This document shows, in pieces, positions 6,203 to 7,435 of a DNA stretch of 7,435 bases. The DNA lies in assembly GCA_019243075.1 (NCBI GenBank), contig JAFAUV010000029.1, positions 1 to 7,435 of the forward strand, in the 5' to 3' direction. The notes beneath the pieces were generated by a model. It searched no databases, was not told where the DNA came from, and saw only the letters and a list, made by a program, of their open reading frames with translations. Source of the stretch: Bradyrhizobium sp. (GTDB taxonomy: Bacteria; Pseudomonadota; Alphaproteobacteria; Rhizobiales; Xanthobacteraceae). The position numbers and the translations under genes were made by a program. How positions within the stretch are numbered: position 1 is the stretch's first letter; each line of letters starts with the position of its first letter.

Positions 6203-7435
6203 GCCGACGGCTGCATGAAATGCACCTTTCGCGCCGGAGCGTGCTCGGCCTCGGCGCCGCCGCGCTGGCTTCGCCGTGGCTGCGGCTGCCCGCTGCGGCC
6301 GCCGAGGGCGAGAGCGTCGAAAGCCACGGCATGTCGTCATTCGGTGATCTGAAATATCCCTCCGGTTTCCAGCGCTTCGACTATGTCAATCCGGATGCGC
6401 CGAAGGGCGGCTTGTTTTCCCTGATCCCCTCGGTGCGCGCCTACAACCAGTCCTTCTTCACGTTCAACTCGTTCAACGCCTACATCCTCAAGGGCGAAGG
6501 CGCGCAGGGCATGGACATGACCTTTGCCTCGCTGATGGCGCGCGCCAATGACGAGCCCGACGCGATGTACGGGCTCGCGGCCAAGTCCGTGCGGATTTCG
6601 CCGGACCGGCTGACCTACCGTTTCGCCCTGCGGCCCGAGGCGCGCTTTCACGACGGCTCCGGGATCACGGCGCAAGACGTCGCGTTTTCCATCAACACGC
6701 TGAAGCAAAAAGGCCACCCGCTGCTCGTGGTCCAGCTCCGCGACGTGGTGAAGGCCGAAGCGCCCGACGATGCGACGGTCGTCGTCACCTTTGCGCCGAA
6801 GCGCGCGCGCGATGTGCCGCTCTATGTCGCGGGCCTGCCGCTCTTCTCCAAAGCCTATTACGCCAAGCGGCCCTTCGACGAGACGACGCTGGATACGCCG
6901 TTGGGCTCCGGACCGTACAAGGTCGGCAAATTCGAGGTCAACCGCTTCATCGAGTTTGAACGTGTCAAGGATTGGTGGGCCGCCGATCTGCCGGTCTGTC
7001 GCGGCCACTTCAACTTCGACATCGTCCGCTATGAATTCTATCGCGACCGCGATGTCGCGTTCGAAGGCTTTACCGGCAAGAACTATCTCTATCGCGAGGA
7101 GTTCACGTCGCGGATCTGGGCCACGCGCTACGATTTTCCCGCCATCAAGGACGGCCGGGTCAAGCTCGAGACGCTGCCGGACCAGACGCCGTCGGGCGGG
7201 CAGGGCTGGTTCATCAATACACGGCTCGACAAATTCAAGGATGCTCGCGTGCGCGAGGCCTTGAACTATGCTTTCGATTTCGAATGGACCCGGAAGACGG
7301 TGATGTACGGTGCCTATGCGCGTACCATGTCGCCGTTTCAGAACTCCGACATGGTGGCGGAGGGGAAGCCATCTGCGGAGGAACTGGCGCTGCTCGAGCC
7401 GTTCCGGGGGCAGGAGCCGGACGAGGTCTTCAGCG
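6199..7435 (+). CDS. Second YejA-type peptide-binding protein, 3' end missing (runs off right edge)
   Basis: A paralogue of the preceding gene with 412 codons visible of an expected 600-630. The frame is open to the window edge. The twin-arginine motif SRRSVLGL is at residues 11-18, with a hydrophobic stretch to about 31 and a likely cleavage in AAAAEG (32-37). It shares FGDLKYP..F.RFDYVNPDAPKGG (48-71), then ARFHDGSGITAQDVAFS (148-164) and PLGSGPYKVGKFE (234-246). Its region WWAADLPV.RG..NFDIVRYEFY (259-281) is closer to E. coli YejA than the first copy is. TTG 6199 overlaps the upstream stop codon as TTGA, with GGGAAG five bases upstream. ATG 6220 is an alternative that keeps the export signal but has no ribosome binding site. 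Two binding proteins feeding one permease is the likely arrangement; the permease genes would lie downstream. Confidence 0.9.
   Translation, partial: MSRRLHEMHLSRRSVLGLGAAALASPWLRLPAAAAEGESVESHGMSSFGDLKYPSGFQRFDYVNPDAPKGGLFSLIPSVRAYNQSFFTFNSFNAYILKGEGAQGMDMTFASLMARANDEPDAMYGLAAKSVRISPDRLTYRFALRPEARFHDGSGITAQDVAFSINTLKQKGHPLLVVQLRDVVKAEAPDDATVVVTFAPKRARDVPLYVAGLPLFSKAYYAKRPFDETTLDTPLGSGPYKVGKFEVNRFIEFERVKDWWAADLPVCRGHFNFDIVRYEFYRDRDVAFEGFTGKNYLYREEFTSRIWATRYDFPAIKDGRVKLETLPDQTPSGGQGWFINTRLDKFKDARVREALNYAFDFEWTRKTVMYGAYARTMSPFQNSDMVAEGKPSAEELALLEPFRGQEPDEVFS

Noticed and set aside
1..7435. Insertion sequences, CRISPR arrays, tRNA or rRNA genes
   Set aside because: No transposase-like protein, regular direct repeats, or recognisable tRNA or rRNA segments were seen on either strand.

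Overview
The window is high-GC DNA from an alphaproteobacterium, most likely Bradyrhizobium or a close relative such as Rhodopseudomonas. The strongest clue is a membrane-anchored class I cytochrome c of 183 residues that matches what I know of Bradyrhizobium CycM. The one-base-spaced kdsB-pheA pair and the YejA-type binding proteins with twin-arginine signals fit the same group. This assignment comes from recognising families, not from a database search.

Layout. (1) Positions 1-643 (minus) hold the first 214 codons of a YfcJ/YhhS-like MFS transporter that runs off the left edge. It is divergent from a LysR-family regulator at 755-1642 (plus). The 111 bp between them contains a perfect 10-bp palindrome. 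(2) kdsB (3327 to 2551) and pheA (2549 to 1692) form a minus-strand operon, convergent with the LysR gene. They encode CMP-Kdo synthetase (LPS inner core) and monofunctional prephenate dehydratase (phenylalanine synthesis). (3) cycM (3537-4088, plus) is divergent from kdsB. Their 209-bp shared upstream region carries a 26-bp imperfect dyad. A clear intrinsic terminator follows cycM at 4131-4158. (4) From 4310 to the right edge lie two tandem YejA-type peptide-binding proteins with twin-arginine signals. Both probably start with TTG, and they overlap as TTGA. The second is cut by the right edge. The leader of the first contains a 9-bp inverted repeat and a compact hairpin ending four bases before the ribosome binding site.

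Functionally this is mostly housekeeping: LPS precursor, aromatic amino acid synthesis and respiratory electron transfer. Alongside it sit a regulated exporter pair and the start of a peptide ABC transporter operon, whose permease and ATPase genes would be expected beyond the right edge. I found no mobile element, CRISPR array, tRNA or rRNA, and no stretch over 300 bp without a gene. I see no clear new system. The points most worth a second look are the duplicated binding protein and the structured non-coding leaders.
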